The notes under the pieces are model-generated. The model made no database searches. It saw only the letters and a list, made by a program, of their open reading frames with translations, and had not been told where the DNA came from. From Sphingosinicella sp. CPCC 101087 (GTDB lineage: Bacteria; Pseudomonadota; Alphaproteobacteria; Sphingomonadales; Sphingomonadaceae): 64,000 nucleotides of DNA. Shown here in pieces: positions 18,789 through 27,613 of this stretch. The translations under genes were made by a program, and so were the position numbers. The DNA lies in NCBI RefSeq assembly GCF_004151485.1, contig NZ_SBFF01000011.1:129720-193719 (forward strand). Direction: 5' to 3'. How positions within the stretch are numbered: the first letter of the stretch is position 1; each line of letters begins with the position of its first letter.

Positions 18789-19831
18789 CGCGCCATTCTC
18801 CCGATGAATTCGGCAATCTCTTCGGCGGCGCCGTCCGATGCGTCCCAGCGGCGATCCGCGAGGACGAGGACGGGAATGCCCGCTTCCTCGAGCAGCCGGC
18901 GCTGGCGCGGGACGTGCCAGACGAGCGCCTCCTCCTCGCTCGCGAGCCAAAGAATTACGGCGTCGGCGCGGCAGCGTCGCGCCTTGTCGAGAAGCCATTG
19001 CGCACGATCGACGAAGCTCCGCGCGCCGAGCGGGCTGGCATGGGCGCGGCCGGCCACGGCCAGGACGGGATCCCCCCCGACCACGAGCTCGGGGCCTAAC
19101 CGGTCGAGCGCGCGCTCGTGCAGCTCGGCCGCGACGGTCCAGCCCTGCCGCTCGACGGCCACGTGCAGCCGGTCGTCGGGCGGCGCCGAGCCGGCGAGCA
19201 GCATTTGTCCCCTGAACGTCTGCGCCGGCAGATCGTCGGGCACGACCGAGAAGACCTCGGGCGAGAACAGGCTTGCCCGGCCGATCCGCTCGTAAAGGCT
19301 GCCGCCGGCGCGACGGTCGGAGTCTAGCCTGGCGAGAGCGCGCCGCCGCAGGTTGGCCGTCTCGATACCCTGCTCCAGCCGCGCGGCGTCCACGCCCAGG
19401 CTGTCGCACAGCCTGCGGGTCGCGGCGACGCTGTGCTCGAGGCTGGTCGGCCGGCCTATTTTCGCGAGGTCGAAGATGAGCGGCGTAGGTCCGCCAATCT
19501 CTCCTCGCCGCTGAAGCTCGCAAACATAATAATAAAGGCGCTGCGAAACGTCGTCGCCGCGAGTGAAGAGGACGCGTTCGAGGAAATCGAAGCGGCCGTC
19601 CGCCCAGTCCTCGAGCACGGAGCGCGCGCTGCCCGGAAAGCTCGGCTCGAGCCAGGCGTCGGCGCGCGGCGTCGGACGGTCCGGCACCCAGGGCAGGTGC
19701 GCCGCCGTGCCGAAGGCGGCGAGCAGGTCCTCGGGAAGTTCGAGGCCGAAGTAGCCGATCGCCGCCGGCGCCGCTCTGGCATGGCCGAGCGGATCGGCGA
19801 GGATGGAGTCGATCTTCGCGAGTGCGGTCAT
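18785..19831 (-). CDS. 2-hydroxyacyl-CoA dehydratase-family subunit, second (HgdA/FldC-like)
   Basis: 348-residue second member of the dehydratase D-domain family. It resembles the small subunits of two-subunit enzymes: FTRGDDVSQRLYYYVCELQRRGE, GPTPLIFDLAKIGRPTS, SFVDRAQWLLDKARRC, and the C-terminal EAGIPVLVLADRRWDAS. Only scattered Cys residues are present, in YYVCEL, RLCDSLG and ARRCRAD. No clustered iron-sulfur Cys set is evident, so the cluster, if any, is more likely held by the other subunit. ATG 19831 overlaps the DctM stop as ATGA; an in-frame ATG at 19843 is a weaker choice. No HgdC/FldI-type activating ATPase gene is nearby. Confidence 0.75.
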   Translation of the reverse strand: MTALAKIDSILADPLGHARAAPAAIGYFGLELPEDLLAAFGTAAHLPWVPDRPTPRADAWLEPSFPGSARSVLEDWADGRFDFLERVLFTRGDDVSQRLYYYVCELQRRGEIGGPTPLIFDLAKIGRPTSLEHSVAATRRLCDSLGVDAARLEQGIETANLRRRALARLDSDRRAGGSLYERIGRASLFSPEVFSVVPDDLPAQTFRGQMLLAGSAPPDDRLHVAVERQGWTVAAELHERALDRLGPELVVGGDPVLAVAGRAHASPLGARSFVDRAQWLLDKARRCRADAVILWLASEEEALVWHVPRQRRLLEEAGIPVLVLADRRWDASDGAAEEIAEFIGRMAR

Positions 19832-21135
19832 TGTCCCAGCCATAGCGGAAGCGCCAGCACCATCGCGGGAAACAGGATGATGGCCAGCAGGTGGAGGAAA
19901 TCGGCGGCGAGGAAGGGCAGCACACCGCGGAAGATCCGTGAAATCGGTACGTCCCCCGCTATCCGCTGAATGACATAGAGGTTCATGCCGATCGGGGGAT
20001 GGACGAAGCCGATTTCCATCGCCCGGACGATGAAGATACCGAACCAGATCGGCGACAGGCCGAGTTCCACGATGATCGGAAGCAGAATCGGCGTGGTCAG
20101 CAGCATCAGCGCCAGGCCGTCGAGCACCGAGCCGAGGAGGAGCAGGAACAAGGCGATGAGCAGCACGGTCGTGATCGGCCCTGTACCGATCGAGGAGATG
20201 GCTTCTCCGATCGCGTCGGCGAGGCCGGTGACGCCGACGAAGACCGAGAATATCACCGCGCCGACCACCACCACGTAGATCAAGCCGCTGGTGCGCAACG
20301 TCTCCTCTAGCGCGGTCTGGAGGCTCGACCAGCTCAGGCGGCGCCGGACCGCCGAAATGGCGAGCGCACCGACCGCGCCGACCGCCGCGGCCTCGGTGGG
20401 CGTGAACCAGCCCAGAGCGATTCCGCCGATCACGAGGAGGATGAGCAGGAAGATGTCGACGATCTTCCTGAGCGCTGCCCAACGCTCCGGCCAGCCCAGA
20501 CGGGGCGTCGCCGGCGCCACCTGCGGCCTGAACCGGACGAGCAGCCAGATGGCGGCGAAATAGAAGAGCATCTGCGTGATGCCCGGGATGATCGCCGCGG
20601 TGAACAGCGTCCCGATCGACTGTTCGGCGATGATTCCGAAGACGATCAGGGCGCCCGAAGGCGGGATCATCTGGCCGAGCGTCCCGCCGGCGGCGATCGA
20701 TCCCGTGGCGAGCTCGTCCGAATATCCGCGCCGCCGCATCTCCGGCAACGCGACCATGCCGATCGTCGCCGCCGTCGCCAGGCTCGACCCGTTTATGGCG
20801 CCGAAAGCGGCACAGCCGCCGACGCCGGCAAAGGCCAGTCCGCCGCGGCGATGGCCCACAAGCCCCGCTGCGGCGTCGAATATGTCGCGGCTGGCATTGG
20901 CGGAGAAGCAGAGGTGAGCCATCAGCAGGAACAGCGGCAAGGTGCCGAGTTCGTAGCGAGAGATCGTCTCGAACAGGACGACGCCGCCCTTGATGATTGC
21001 CGGCTCGAGCCCGATCACGATGGTCAGTCCACCTATGCCGACCAGGCCCAGCGCCACGCCGACGGGCGTGCCCAGGGTAAGCAGGACGAGCAGGACGAGG
21101 ATTCCGACCAGGCCGGTTTCAGGGGTTGCCGTCAT
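19828..21135 (-). CDS. TRAP transporter large permease (DctM)
   Basis: Inner-membrane large subunit of the TRAP transporter, which uses the Na+ or H+ gradient to import the solute delivered by DctP. 435 residues with about 11-12 hydrophobic segments. Family landmarks are LGTPVGVALGLVG near the N-terminus, AFGAINGSSLATAATIG, GYSDELATGSIAAGGTLGQM followed by IPPSGALIVFG, and FVHPPIGMNLYVI near the C-terminus. ATGA overlaps join it to DctQ upstream and the dehydratase subunit downstream. Confidence 0.95.
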   Translation of the reverse strand: MTATPETGLVGILVLLVLLTLGTPVGVALGLVGIGGLTIVIGLEPAIIKGGVVLFETISRYELGTLPLFLLMAHLCFSANASRDIFDAAAGLVGHRRGGLAFAGVGGCAAFGAINGSSLATAATIGMVALPEMRRRGYSDELATGSIAAGGTLGQMIPPSGALIVFGIIAEQSIGTLFTAAIIPGITQMLFYFAAIWLLVRFRPQVAPATPRLGWPERWAALRKIVDIFLLILLVIGGIALGWFTPTEAAAVGAVGALAISAVRRRLSWSSLQTALEETLRTSGLIYVVVVGAVIFSVFVGVTGLADAIGEAISSIGTGPITTVLLIALFLLLLGSVLDGLALMLLTTPILLPIIVELGLSPIWFGIFIVRAMEIGFVHPPIGMNLYVIQRIAGDVPISRIFRGVLPFLAADFLHLLAIILFPAMVLALPLWLGQ

Positions 21136-21602
21136 GTTCGCTCCCTGCGCACGGCCTGGACAAGGAAAATCACGACGAGAGCGGCGCAGCCGGACAGCAC
21201 GAGCAGACGAAGCGGGCGATAGGGAATGCCGATCACCTCGCTCTCCTCATGCGCGTTCCAGAGATCGGCGGCGATCCATCCGCTCCCGATGAGCAGCCCG
21301 ACGAAGAGCAGCGCTCCCAGCGCCTGGCCAATTCCGACCAGCCAGCGTCTCAGCCGCGGCGACGCCCGATCAGTGACGAGATGGACGGTCGCGTGGGTAC
21401 GAGCGACGCTGGCGACGACCATTGCCGCGATCGCGGCGATCACGACCGACGCCTGGACGATCTCTATCGAACCGAGCAAGGGAAAGCCGCTGTGCCGGCC
21501 AAGCACCGCAATCGCGTCCGTCGCCATGGCGAGAAGAAGCGCGCCGCCGCCGACGACCACCAAGATACGCATCGCCCGGCCCGACCCGGTCTCCCGCTTC
21601 AT
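21132..21602 (-). CDS. TRAP transporter small permease (DctQ)
   Basis: 156-residue membrane protein with four hydrophobic helices, as in DctQ small subunits. The first helix is ILVVVGGGALLLAMATDAI, followed by GSIEIVQASVVIAAIAAMVV and a basic stretch ASPRLRRWLVGIGQALG. The sequence itself is weakly conserved, but its place directly before DctM with a 4-nt overlap makes the call firm. It overlaps the CapA-like gene upstream in the same way. Confidence 0.9.
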   Translation of the reverse strand: MKRETGSGRAMRILVVVGGGALLLAMATDAIAVLGRHSGFPLLGSIEIVQASVVIAAIAAMVVASVARTHATVHLVTDRASPRLRRWLVGIGQALGALLFVGLLIGSGWIAADLWNAHEESEVIGIPYRPLRLLVLSGCAALVVIFLVQAVRRERT

Positions 21603-22732
21603 GGCAGCAAGCCCACGCGGCCCTCCCGCCGCAGTTGCAACGGCGGCAACCCGGCGGTGCGCGTGATCGCCTCGACATAATCGAGCACGGCGCCTGAACG
21701 CTCTCCTTGGGCCGGCACCGGCCGTCCCGGCGGTTCGACATGGACCGGGATGACACCCGCCTCGATCCGCCCGTCGCGGTGCCAGGTCAGGCTGGCGACC
21801 ATCGCGTTGACCGCCTCCGGATGAAAGGGCGCATATTCGTAAGCCGGATCCGGTTCGAAACCGAACAGCCGCTTGCGCCGCTCAGCCCATTCGCGCCGCG
21901 CCGCATGGTCCTGGTTCGGGCTGAGCGCCCGGGTGACGACGCACCCATTGCCGAGACCATGATAGATCGGCCGTCCTCGATAGACCTCGATGCCGCGCAG
22001 GATGTGGGCATGGTGGCCCGCGACGACGTCGGCACCGGCATCGATCGCTGCCTGGGCGATCGCCCGCTCGTAGGCCGCGAGAATGGCGGGCCGGTGGACG
22101 ATGCCCTTGTGCAGCGCGACTAGGACGAGCTGCGCGCGATCCCGCACCGAAGCGATATCGCTCGAGAGGATGGCGAATGCCTCGTCAGTCGCGCGGACGA
22201 GATCGGCGATGGGCGACACCGGAGCCCCGTCGGCTGTCGCGATCGGAAGGAAGGCGCAGCCCGCACGATCCTCCGAGGCCCAGGCGGCCTCCGGGCCGAC
22301 GCAATTGTAGCTGAGCAGGGCGATGGTACGGCCGCCCACGTCGATCAGGGCCGGCGCCCTCGCCGACGCCAGATCGGCCCCTGCCCCGGCATGTGCGATC
22401 CCGAGGCGGTCGAGGCCCGCAATCGTGTCGGCAATCCCTTCCGCGCCGCAATCGGCAATATGATTGCCGGCCAGCGTGACGGCCGTGAAACCGGCGCGCG
22501 CGAGTGCCTCCAAGTTCGCAGGATCGGCTCCCGGAGCCGGCACATCTCCGGCCAGCTCCGCCGCGGAGCGGGTATGCGGCACTTCGAGGTGACCGATGGC
22601 GACATCCGCCGCGCGAATGATCGGCGCTATTCCGGACAGCCAGTGATCGGCATCCGGAAGGTCAAGAACCAGGTCGCCGGTCAGCAGAATCCGACTCGGG
22701 GCGGATTCGTGCCCATCAGTCGGTCCGATCAT
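21599..22732 (-). CDS. CapA-family protein (PgsA/CapA-like metallophosphatase fold)
   Basis: First gene of the minus-strand operon, 377 residues. CapA/PgsA fold signatures: ILLTGDLVLD at the N-terminus (metal-binding Asp), HLEVPHT, VTLAGNHIADCG (the NH pair), ALHKGIVHRP, DVVAGHHAHILRGIEVYRG and PIYHGLGNGCV. CapA relatives serve in poly-gamma-glutamate synthesis, but many are uncharacterised predicted phosphoesterases. Here it heads a transport and CoA-enzyme operon with no other capsule gene, so a hydrolytic role on the transported compound is as likely as polymer synthesis. ATG 22732 is preferred because AGGAAAGG precedes it; a GTG at 22762 would add ten residues. No signal peptide is evident, so it may be cytoplasmic. 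Confidence 0.85.
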   Translation of the reverse strand: MIGPTDGHESAPSRILLTGDLVLDLPDADHWLSGIAPIIRAADVAIGHLEVPHTRSAAELAGDVPAPGADPANLEALARAGFTAVTLAGNHIADCGAEGIADTIAGLDRLGIAHAGAGADLASARAPALIDVGGRTIALLSYNCVGPEAAWASEDRAGCAFLPIATADGAPVSPIADLVRATDEAFAILSSDIASVRDRAQLVLVALHKGIVHRPAILAAYERAIAQAAIDAGADVVAGHHAHILRGIEVYRGRPIYHGLGNGCVVTRALSPNQDHAARREWAERRKRLFGFEPDPAYEYAPFHPEAVNAMVASLTWHRDGRIEAGVIPVHVEPPGRPVPAQGERSGAVLDYVEAITRTAGLPPLQLRREGRVGLLP

Positions 22733-22968
22733 GCGCACCGGCCTTTCCTGCACGGCGACCACGCTCGACGGGCGGCGCCGAAGCGGTCGCTCGGCTGAAG
22801 GGAAGACAATGTCGGCACCTGGATTTCTTTATCTGCCACTCTCCTGACCCTTCACCTACGTAGCGTCTGCGATCTGGTCAACGATATTGTTGACAATCCA
22901 ATTGGGCCGATGCACGAGAGGTGCAGGCGAGTTCAACAGGACCGCCGCGACCGATCGGGGAGGACGAC
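22733..22968. promoter_or_regulatory. Divergent promoter region between the TRAP/dehydratase operon and the CocE-TonB pair
   Basis: 236 bp with no credible gene. It contains an 18-bp imperfect palindrome at 22877-22894 (arms GTCAAC and GTTGAC, 16 of 18 symmetric). Overlapping it at 22886-22897 is ATTGT-TG-ACAAT, with perfect 5-bp arms, the size and style of a GntR/FCD operator. Both divergent transcripts must start here, so one bound repressor could control both. Confidence 0.6.
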
Positions 22969-24771
22969 TTGAAGGACGCCGCAGCGTATACCTTGCTCAT
23001 CCTGGCAACGACCGCGCTTGCTGCCTGCTCGAGCCTGCCCGCTGCTCCGCCTGTCGCGACCGCCGCCACGCCGACCGGCGAAGGCTCCGTCCCGCGCTAT
23101 GACGAGGTCGTCCGGCAGTCGCTCTACGTTCCGGTTCGCGACGGCACGCGCTTGGCGATGAACATCTACCGCCCGGCGGAGAGGGGCCGCGCGGTAGAGA
23201 CGCCGCTGCCGGTCATCTTCGCTTTCACGCCTTACCGGGCACGCTACCGCGAAGAGAATGGCGAGACGGTCGAGGCGGGCCTGTCCGAACGCCTCGGGCT
23301 CAAGGGCATGACGGATCACGGCTATGTCGTGGCGGTCGCCGACATCAGGGGCAAGGGCGCTTCGTTCGGCACCCGGCGCGGCTTCCAGGACCGGACCGAA
23401 GCCCAGGATGGCCACGATCTGGTCGAATGGCTCGCAGCCCAGCCCTGGTCGGACGGCAATGTCGGGATGGTCGGCTGCTCCTATCTCGGCGGCACGACCA
23501 TCCAGACCGCCTCCACGGCACCGCCTCACCTGCGCGCGGTCTTCACCGGCGCGACCGATTTCGACAAATATACCTTCGTCCGTCGCGGGGGGATCACCGC
23601 CCAGTTCAATACCCGCCCGGACGAACCGCTGTCCTGGGACCTGGCAAGCCTGCCGGTGGACGCGGATCGCGACGGCACGCTGCTTCGCCAGGCCGTCGAA
23701 CAGCATTCCGGCAACACGCCGATGGCCGATCTGTGGTATTCCATGCCCTATCGCGACAGCATCTCGCCGCACACCGGGACCCGCTTCTGGGAGGAAGTCG
23801 GCCCCTATACCTATGCCGACACGCTGCGGAACAACGGTGTACAATATTATCTTTGGGTTACCTGGAAGGACGAGCCCGCCGAGCAGATCCTGACCGCCGC
23901 GGCGAACCTGCCCGCGCGCGTGATGATCGGGCCGGGCAGTCATTGCGAAGCGCCGCCGGGAGTGGATCTCGGTGCCGAGCAGCGGCGCTTCTTCGATCGA
24001 CATCTCAAGGGAATCCGTAACGGGATCGACGAGGAGCCCCGCTACCGGTGGTGGACGCTCGACGCTCCGGCCGGCGAGGAATGGACCCGAAGCGACCGCC
24101 TGCCCGGCGATGGCGTGGATCGGCACATTCTTTTCCTGGATGACGGGCCGAGCGGCACGGTGCGCTCGCTGAACGACGGCGCGCTCGTTGCGCAGCGCCC
24201 GGACGACGGCGCGGATAGCTATCGTGTCGACTATGACGTCGAAGGGCAGGACTATTTTCCCTTCTGGCCCGCCGTGCTCGACGAGCGGGGCCTGACCTAC
24301 ACGTCGCCGCCGCTCGCACGCGATGTCGTGCTGACGGGATCGCCCGTCGTGCACCTGCGGGTTTCCGCCGACCAGGACGACACGAACCTGTTCGTCTTCC
24401 TCGAGGAAGTGGACGGCCAGGGCCGGGCCGAGAACATCTCGTTCGGCCGGCTGGCACTGTCCCACCGCGCGATGGCCGAGCCGCCCTACGACAATCGCGG
24501 CCTGCCCTGGCACTCCGGGCGCAGCGCGGATGTCGAGCCTGCCGTCCCTGGCACCGCTTATTCGGTTTCGTTCGCGCTCACCCCGAACTCGAAGCGGTTC
24601 CGGGCCGGCAGCCGGATCAGGGTCTCGGTCCGCGGCGCCGATCCGCGCCAGCGCAACCTTCGCGAGATACGGCGCGATCCGCCCGAGACGGTCACCGTGC
24701 ACCACGGGGCCGGCGCTTCGCGGGTCGAAATTCCGTTCCTGGAAGCCCCGGTGTTCGCCGCAAGCGAATGA
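22969..24771 (+). CDS. CocE/NonD-family (S15-type) hydrolase, lipoprotein
   Basis: 600-residue serine hydrolase of the X-Pro dipeptidyl-peptidase/cocaine-esterase family. Domain order: lipoprotein signal (lipobox LAAC), alpha/beta hydrolase domain with nucleophile S171 in VGCSYLGGTTI, a likely catalytic His in GPGSHCEAPPG, and a C-terminal jelly-roll domain (FALTPNSKRFRAGSRIRVSV). The TTG at 22969 is chosen because GGGGAGGA lies just upstream and it opens directly into the lipoprotein signal; a GTG 48 nt earlier is in frame but spoils the signal. Such enzymes cleave acyl esters, amides or Pro-peptides. It is followed by a TonB receptor, so its substrate may enter through that receptor. Confidence 0.9.
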   Translation: MKDAAAYTLLILATTALAACSSLPAAPPVATAATPTGEGSVPRYDEVVRQSLYVPVRDGTRLAMNIYRPAERGRAVETPLPVIFAFTPYRARYREENGETVEAGLSERLGLKGMTDHGYVVAVADIRGKGASFGTRRGFQDRTEAQDGHDLVEWLAAQPWSDGNVGMVGCSYLGGTTIQTASTAPPHLRAVFTGATDFDKYTFVRRGGITAQFNTRPDEPLSWDLASLPVDADRDGTLLRQAVEQHSGNTPMADLWYSMPYRDSISPHTGTRFWEEVGPYTYADTLRNNGVQYYLWVTWKDEPAEQILTAAANLPARVMIGPGSHCEAPPGVDLGAEQRRFFDRHLKGIRNGIDEEPRYRWWTLDAPAGEEWTRSDRLPGDGVDRHILFLDDGPSGTVRSLNDGALVAQRPDDGADSYRVDYDVEGQDYFPFWPAVLDERGLTYTSPPLARDVVLTGSPVVHLRVSADQDDTNLFVFLEEVDGQGRAENISFGRLALSHRAMAEPPYDNRGLPWHSGRSADVEPAVPGTAYSVSFALTPNSKRFRAGSRIRVSVRGADPRQRNLREIRRDPPETVTVHHGAGASRVEIPFLEAPVFAASE

Positions 24772-24830
24772 GGAATCGACCGGCGGGCGAGGTGCCCGAC
24801 CGGCCCTGCGGATTCGATGATGGAGATGGG

Positions 24831-27569
24831 ATGATGTCGACGAGGTACGTTTTCCGGCACGAAAGCCGCGGCTCGCTCCGCGCCCGGTGGATCTGCGGCA
24901 CGGCGCTGCTCGCCTTGATCGGCCACGGGCCGGCGCTCGCCCAGGACGAGCCGGCGACAACCGAATCCCCCGCTTTGGCGCCGGCCCAGCCGGACGACGT
25001 CGCCCAGGACCAGAGCCCGGCGGATATCGTCATCACGGGCAGCCGCATCCGGGGTATCGCGCCAGTCGGGTCGCCGCTCATCGACCTCGGCCGCGACGAC
25101 ATCGAAGCCTCCACCGCCGTCACCACCGACCGCATGATCCGGGAACTTCCGCAGGTCTTCGACCTCGGCATTTCCGAAAATTCCCGCGGCCAGTCCGGCG
25201 GCAACAGCAACATCACTTACGGCAACAGCGTCAACCTGCGCGGCATCGGTCCGTTCGCTACCCTCGTCCTGGTCGATGGTCACCGCGTGGTCGGCAACAG
25301 CCGTTCCGTGGACCCGTCGATCATCCCTACCCTCGGCCTCCAGCGAGTCGAGGTCGTGGCCGACGGCGCCTCGGCCATCTACGGATCCGACGCCGTGGCC
25401 GGCGTGGTGAACCTGATCCCGCGGCGAAACCTCAGCGGGATCGAGGCGATAGCGCGCTATGGCGTCGCGGATGATTATGACGAGCGGCTGATCGGGATCG
25501 CCGGCGGCCACACCTGGAGCACAGGCCAGGTCATGGTAGCGTTCGAGCACGCCTATCGAAGCAATTTGAGGGGCGACGACCGCGCCTTCTTCACCAATGA
25601 TCAGAGGCCGTTCGGCGGACGCGACTACCGGATCACGGAATGCGACCCCGGGAACATCGTCGTCGGCGGCGTGAGCTACGCCATCCCGCCGGGCGGCGTG
25701 ACCCCAGGGACCGCCGGTGCGCTGCAACCGGGAACCCAGAACCTGTGCGACAGCCATGACGGCCAGGACCTGTTCCCCGAAACCAGCTACAATAGCGTCG
25801 TCGCCACCTTCACCCAGGATATAACGGACTGGCTGACCTTCTTCGCCGACGGCTATTTCTCGAAGCGCGAGTTCGAACGCAATCCGGCCTTCGCCGCGGC
25901 GGTTCTGAACGTGCCGAGCACCAATGCCTTCTTCGTCGCACCGCCAGGGACCGATCCCGCATCCGTATCGGTCCGGTACAATTTCGCACGCGATCTCCCG
26001 CCCAACACGTCGACGGGATTCACGCGTACTTGGCAGGGCAATGCGGGGCTGCGCTTCAGCCTGCCGCATGAATGGCAGCTCGAAACCAGCTTCAGCTACG
26101 GCCGCACCCGCGACGTCTCGAACAGCTTTGGCGGCCTGAACACGCCGGCACTCAACGCGGCCCTTGCGAGCAGCGACCCGCAGACCGCTTTCGATCCGTT
26201 CGGCCTGCACCGGACCAGTCCCGAGGTGCTCGCGCTGATCGGCAACCAGATCTTCCTGGCGCCGACGCTCAACCGCCTCACTCTCTACCAGGCCAGCGCG
26301 GACGGCCCGCTGTTCAGCATCGGTGGAAATCAGGTCAGGCTCGCCTTCGGCTACGAGCGCCAGGAGATCGAAACCGATCTGGGCGTTGCGCGCGGCAATC
26401 CCGGCACGCCGACCACCTTCCGCAGCTTCGGCCGGTCGGTCGATTCCGGCTATGCCGAGCTTTTCGTGCCCATCTTCGGCGATGGCAACGCGATGCCGGG
26501 CCTCGAGCGCCTCGAGCTGAGCGCCGCCATCCGGCACGACCGCTACAGCGACGTCGGATCGACAACCAATCCCAAGATCGGGATCGTCTGGGGTCCGTTG
26601 CGCAATCTCAGATTCCGCGGCAGCTACGGCACCTCGTTTCGGGCGCCGATCTTCTCGCAGATCTACGGCAATTCGAACAATCTGTTCGTCCAGCGATACA
26701 CCGATCCGACGCAGGGAGGTGCGCTGGTCACCGGGGTGGCCCTCTCGGGCGCGAACACCGAACTGAGACCCGAGGAGGCGAAAACCTGGACGGCGGGCGT
26801 CGACTTCGAGCCGGTGCGCAATGCGCGGATCAGCCTCACTTATTTCGACGTCGACTATAAGGGCCAAGTCGAGACCTATCTCTCGGACCTCGGCATTCTC
26901 GGTCGGGAGGAGACGTTCGCCGGCACGGGCATCATCCTGCGCGGCGAGGAAGCGGCAGCACGAGTCGCCGAGCTGATCGCGAGCGGTATCGGCGTGCTCG
27001 GAGTCCTTCCCAATCCAGTGACCGTGTTCGTCGACGGCCGCAACTTCAACCTCGGCCGCTCCATCACTCGCGGCATCGACGTCGAAGGCTCGTACCGCTT
27101 CGATACGGGATCGCTCGGCGCGCTGACCCTGAGCGTGAACGGAACCTATCTCACCGACTATCTGCTGGCGCAGACGCCGACTGCCACGCCACAGGACCGG
27201 CTCGACACCATCTTCAACCCGCTGCGGTTCAAGGCGCGCGCCGTTGCGGCGTGGGAATATGGCAACGCGTTGACCCGGCTCCAGGTCAATCATGTCGGCG
27301 GCTACACCAACGACATCATCACGCCTTCCGAGAAGGTGGAAGGCTATACGACGCTCGATATCGGCGTCGCCTTCAACGTGGGCGATCCCGACAGCCGCGA
27401 CTTCTTCGACAGCGGAATGACGTTCGGAATCGACGTGAGGAACGTCTTCGACACCAATCCGCCTTACGTGAACCTGGCGCCTTCCGGGAACGGGAGCGGC
27501 GGCTATGACGCCACGGTCGCCAATCCGATAGGCCGGCTCTTCTCCTTCTACGTGCGCAAGAGGTGGTAG
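24831..27569 (+). CDS. TonB-dependent receptor
   Basis: Complete outer-membrane receptor, 912 residues. Signal peptide (CGTALLALIGHGPALAQ), TonB box region DIVITGSRIRG, plug domain with VNLRGIGPFATLVLVDGHRV and DGASAIYGSDAVAGVVNLIP, then a barrel ending PIGRLFSFYVRKRW. The start at ATG 24831 (or 24834) is preceded by GGAG. An in-frame ATG at 24768 overlaps the CocE stop as ATGA, so an alternative longer start exists. It is in an operon with the CocE-type lipoprotein and divergent from the TRAP operon, which suggests import of a bulky ester or conjugate. Confidence 0.95.
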   Translation: MMSTRYVFRHESRGSLRARWICGTALLALIGHGPALAQDEPATTESPALAPAQPDDVAQDQSPADIVITGSRIRGIAPVGSPLIDLGRDDIEASTAVTTDRMIRELPQVFDLGISENSRGQSGGNSNITYGNSVNLRGIGPFATLVLVDGHRVVGNSRSVDPSIIPTLGLQRVEVVADGASAIYGSDAVAGVVNLIPRRNLSGIEAIARYGVADDYDERLIGIAGGHTWSTGQVMVAFEHAYRSNLRGDDRAFFTNDQRPFGGRDYRITECDPGNIVVGGVSYAIPPGGVTPGTAGALQPGTQNLCDSHDGQDLFPETSYNSVVATFTQDITDWLTFFADGYFSKREFERNPAFAAAVLNVPSTNAFFVAPPGTDPASVSVRYNFARDLPPNTSTGFTRTWQGNAGLRFSLPHEWQLETSFSYGRTRDVSNSFGGLNTPALNAALASSDPQTAFDPFGLHRTSPEVLALIGNQIFLAPTLNRLTLYQASADGPLFSIGGNQVRLAFGYERQEIETDLGVARGNPGTPTTFRSFGRSVDSGYAELFVPIFGDGNAMPGLERLELSAAIRHDRYSDVGSTTNPKIGIVWGPLRNLRFRGSYGTSFRAPIFSQIYGNSNNLFVQRYTDPTQGGALVTGVALSGANTELRPEEAKTWTAGVDFEPVRNARISLTYFDVDYKGQVETYLSDLGILGREETFAGTGIILRGEEAAARVAELIASGIGVLGVLPNPVTVFVDGRNFNLGRSITRGIDVEGSYRFDTGSLGALTLSVNGTYLTDYLLAQTPTATPQDRLDTIFNPLRFKARAVAAWEYGNALTRLQVNHVGGYTNDIITPSEKVEGYTTLDIGVAFNVGDPDSRDFFDSGMTFGIDVRNVFDTNPPYVNLAPSGNGSGGYDATVANPIGRLFSFYVRKRW

Positions 27570-27580
27570 GCGCCGCGCAT

Positions 27581-27605
27581 CCGGACGGCCGGGGCGGCCG
27601 TCCGG
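27581..27605. terminator. GC-rich hairpin between convergent TonB receptor and GntR genes
   Basis: Perfect 10-bp stem CCGGACGGCC / GGCCGTCCGG with a 5-nt loop GGGGC, placed in the 44-bp gap between two converging genes. No T-run follows on either strand. It is a reasonable bidirectional terminator. Confidence 0.55.
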
Positions 27606-27613
27606 AGAGCCGG

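Noticed and set aside
16659..19925. Reading the two-domain CoA-transferase as one 1088-residue protein
   Set aside because: The first 379 codons overlap the dehydratase subunit out of frame and look like shadow sequence. ATG 18788 with the ATGA overlap explains the gene fully.
22933..24960. 675-residue open frame antisense to the CocE-type hydrolase
   Set aside because: Shadow of a well-supported gene; composition biased to Arg, Gly and Ala, without domains or signal peptide.
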